DNA of 64,000 bases. Source: Mesonia sediminis. Lineage in GTDB: Bacteria > Bacteroidota > Bacteroidia > Flavobacteriales > Flavobacteriaceae. The stretch spans positions 186,001-250,000 of the forward strand of contig NZ_JBHULZ010000023.1 of NCBI RefSeq assembly GCF_042684705.1, in the 5' to 3' direction. The position numbers and the translations under genes were made by a program. Numbering within the stretch: position 1 is the stretch's first letter; each line of letters begins with the position of its first letter. The notes under the pieces are model-generated. The model saw nothing but the letters and a program-made list of their open reading frames with translations. It had not been told where the DNA came from and did not search any database. Positions 62,106-64,000 of this stretch are shown one piece after another.

Positions 62106-64000
62106 TTAACTTAAAATTTTTAATTTAGCAAAGCGAAGTAATAACTTTTTGAGCCCTCCATTTTCAAAATTTATCTCTGCTTTTTTATCTTGACCAACCC
62201 CTTCTAATCCTACTACCTTACCCCGCCCAAAACGTAAGTGCTCAACCGCGGCACCTACTTCTAATTGTAGTACTTCTTTATCTATTTTTGCGGTACTCTG
62301 GCTGTTTTGAGGTCTTATTTTTCTTAATTTGCGAAGTTGCTCTTCACTTGGCTTATGCGCTGGAGGAGGCACTCCTGGAGTTGGCTTATTTTGCCTTAAT
62401 TTACTTTTATCGACCTCACCAAATAAATCTGGATTCACAAATGAATTACCTCTTAGTTCATCGGGCGGCATGAGATATTCTTTATATTGCTCGTCGATTT
62501 CTTCTATAAAACGGCTAGGTTCGGCATCTATAAGTTTTCCCCAACGGTAACGAGACAGTGTGTAAGTTAAATAAGCTTTTTGTTCTGCTCTTGTTAAGGC
62601 AACATAAAATAACCTGCGTTCCTCTTCAAGTTCAGATCGCGTATTCATACTCATCCCTGAAGGGAATAGATCCTCTTCTAAACCTACAATATAAACATAT
62701 GGAAACTCCAAGCCCTTTGCTAGGTGGATGGTCATTAGCGCTACTTTATTTTCATCATCTGTTGCATTATCCAAGTCGGTGGCTAAAGCGACATCTTCAA
62801 GAAATTCAGAAATATTACCCGTAGCATCAGCGAGTTCTTTTTGCTCTTCGACAAAATCTTTTAATCCATTAAGCAATTCTTCAACGTTTTCAATACGCGC
62901 AACTCCCTCTGGCGTCCCATCTTTTTTTAGTTCTTGAACCAATCCTGTTTTTTTAGCTACCATTTCGGTAAGCACAAAAGCATCAGAATTTTTTGCGGTA
63001 ACCTGAAAACTCTTTATCATCGTAGCAAATTGGGTTAATTTACCTCTTGTGCGGGAGTTGATTCCAGTATTGAGCTCGTGTAAATGTTCAATGATTTGAA
63101 ATATAGATTTATCATATGAGTTTGCCGCTAGAATTAAGCGATCTAGGGTAGTCGCCCCAATACCTCTAGCGGGATAATTGATAATTCTTTTTAAGGCCTC
63201 TTCATCATTCGGGTTTACTATAACCCGTAGATAAGCCAAAACATCCTTTATTTCTTTTCTTTGATAAAATGAAGTTCCTCCATAAATGCGATAAGGAATA
63301 TCGCGCTTTCTTAACGCGTCTTCTATAGCTCTACTTTGTGCATTGGTTCTATAAAGTACGGCAAAATCGCCATTGCTTAGGTGGTTATTCATTCTGTTTT
63401 CAAAGATAGAACTAGCAACAAATCGACCTTCTTCCCCGTCGTTTAGAAGTCGGTTGACTTGAATTTTAGGACCATCATCATTATCAGTCCACACCACTTT
63501 TTCTAGCTTTACCTTATTTTTGTCTATCACCGAGTTGGCCGCGTTGACAATATTTTTAGTGGAGCGGTAATTCTGTTCTAAACGATAAGTTTTAACGTCT
63601 TCATAATCTTTTTGAAAATTTAAAATGTTGTTGATATTAGCTCCGCGAAAGGCATATATACTCTGAGCATCGTCACCTACAACACATATATTTTGAAACT
63701 TATCGCTCAACGCCCTAACAATTAAATACTGCGAATGATTGGTATCTTGGTATTCATCTACTAATATATACCTAAACCTATCTTGATATTTAGCTAAAAC
63801 GCGAGGAAAACGAGTTAGCAATTCATTGGTTTTAAGCAAAAGGTCGTCAAAATCCATTGCTCCCGCCTTAAAACATCTTTTTACATACTCATCATAAATT
63901 TCACCAAGTCGTGGTCTTTTGGCCATAGCATCGGCCTCTTGCAAATCGGGATTGGCATAATATGCTTTAACAGTAATTAAACTATTTTTAAAAGATGAAA
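62106..64000 (-). CDS. UvrD/PcrA-type superfamily 1 DNA helicase (N-terminus outside window)
   Basis: Visible are the last ~630 residues. The frame continues to the right edge; the track start at 63944 is an internal TTG, and the upstream residues SLITVKAYYANPDLQ fit the family. Motifs are present in order: DEYQDTN (Walker B), VGDDAQSIYAFRGA (motif III), LEQNYRS (motif IV), MTIHLAKGLEFPYVYIVGLE (motif V, with TIHxxKGLE) and VALTRAEQKAYL (motif VI). The C-terminus ends in the SH3/Tudor-like RNA-polymerase-interacting domain of PcrA/UvrD (VGAAVEHLRFGRGKVVGLEG). It unwinds DNA 3'-5' in repair and replication restart. The gene is read from the right edge. Confidence 0.95.
   Translation of the reverse strand, partial: SSFKNSLITVKAYYANPDLQEADAMAKRPRLGEIYDEYVKRCFKAGAMDFDDLLLKTNELLTRFPRVLAKYQDRFRYILVDEYQDTNHSQYLIVRALSDKFQNICVVGDDAQSIYAFRGANINNILNFQKDYEDVKTYRLEQNYRSTKNIVNAANSVIDKNKVKLEKVVWTDNDDGPKIQVNRLLNDGEEGRFVASSIFENRMNNHLSNGDFAVLYRTNAQSRAIEDALRKRDIPYRIYGGTSFYQRKEIKDVLAYLRVIVNPNDEEALKRIINYPARGIGATTLDRLILAANSYDKSIFQIIEHLHELNTGINSRTRGKLTQFATMIKSFQVTAKNSDAFVLTEMVAKKTGLVQELKKDGTPEGVARIENVEELLNGLKDFVEEQKELADATGNISEFLEDVALATDLDNATDDENKVALMTIHLAKGLEFPYVYIVGLEEDLFPSGMSMNTRSELEEERRLFYVALTRAEQKAYLTYTLSRYRWGKLIDAEPSRFIEEIDEQYKEYLMPPDELRGNSFVNPDLFGEVDKSKLRQNKPTPGVPPPAHKPSEEQLRKLRKIRPQNSQSTAKIDKEVLQLEVGAAVEHLRFGRGKVVGLEGVGQDKKAEINFENGGLKKLLLRFAKLKILS

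Overview
The window looks like the chromosome of a member of the Flavobacteriia (Bacteroidota). The DNA is AT-rich and the gene content is typical of that group: lipidated TamA-like (TamL) and TamB envelope proteins, DUF4159, DUF2891, a GlmU-like sugar nucleotidyltransferase homologue, an OM protein resembling LptD, AsnA, and TDO next to Acs. Many starts lack a Shine-Dalgarno sequence, and many genes are preceded by the Bacteroidota -7 box TAnnTTTG, often within 5-15 nt of the start codon. No prophage, IS, CRISPR array or rRNA is visible. One tRNA, tRNA-Ser(UGA), is present.

Layout. 1-2503: end of an LptD-like protein, RidA and a sodium/solute symporter. 2531-6937 (minus): a large TamB, divergent from a six-gene plus-strand run (7114-12285) made mostly of RNA-modification enzymes (TsaD, RsmE, a TrmH/SpoU enzyme, a class I methyltransferase) with DUF4159 and AI-2E membrane proteins. 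12286-12799: non-coding, with a GC-rich palindromic element and four 22-bp tandem repeats. 12800-18563: VOC protein, small membrane protein, GlmU-like protein, panB-SdpI-RluA and an aldehyde dehydrogenase. 18564-19189: AT-rich and gene-free. 19190-30529 (minus): tamB-tamL-PAP2, then YifB and a DUF2891 lipoprotein. 30736-37122: an unusual three-domain secreted/outer-membrane protein and aconitase. 37168-43382: ChaN-like protein, FMN reductase, calcium-type P-ATPase and a KefB-type antiporter. 43456-44644: asnA behind what appears to be a complete asparagine attenuator. 44735-53199: tRNA-Ser, M28 peptidase, an SRPBCC-SDR-photolyase operon, two methyltransferases, a ZIP transporter and TrxB. 53334-56171: TDO and acetyl-CoA synthetase. 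56221-61892 (minus): a Sua5-type protein and a TetR-ABC-HlyD-TolC export operon. 62106-64000 (minus): 3' part of a UvrD/PcrA helicase.

The strongest new observation is upstream of asnA. A 16-codon leader peptide with six Asn codons, five of them consecutive, lies in RNA that can fold into mutually exclusive 1:2, 2:3 and 3:4 helices, the last being an intrinsic terminator. This is the architecture of ribosome-mediated attenuation, here for asparagine. Other points: a secreted protein that appears to join a metallophosphoesterase domain with lost metal ligands, a CotH/Fam20-like kinase motif and a BamA-type barrel; an ABC exporter whose nucleotide-binding domain has lost Walker A, signature, Walker B and H-loop residues; and a TamB whose apparent N-terminus is cut by an in-frame amber codon.

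All functional calls are from reading the sequence and from memory of protein families. No database search was run.
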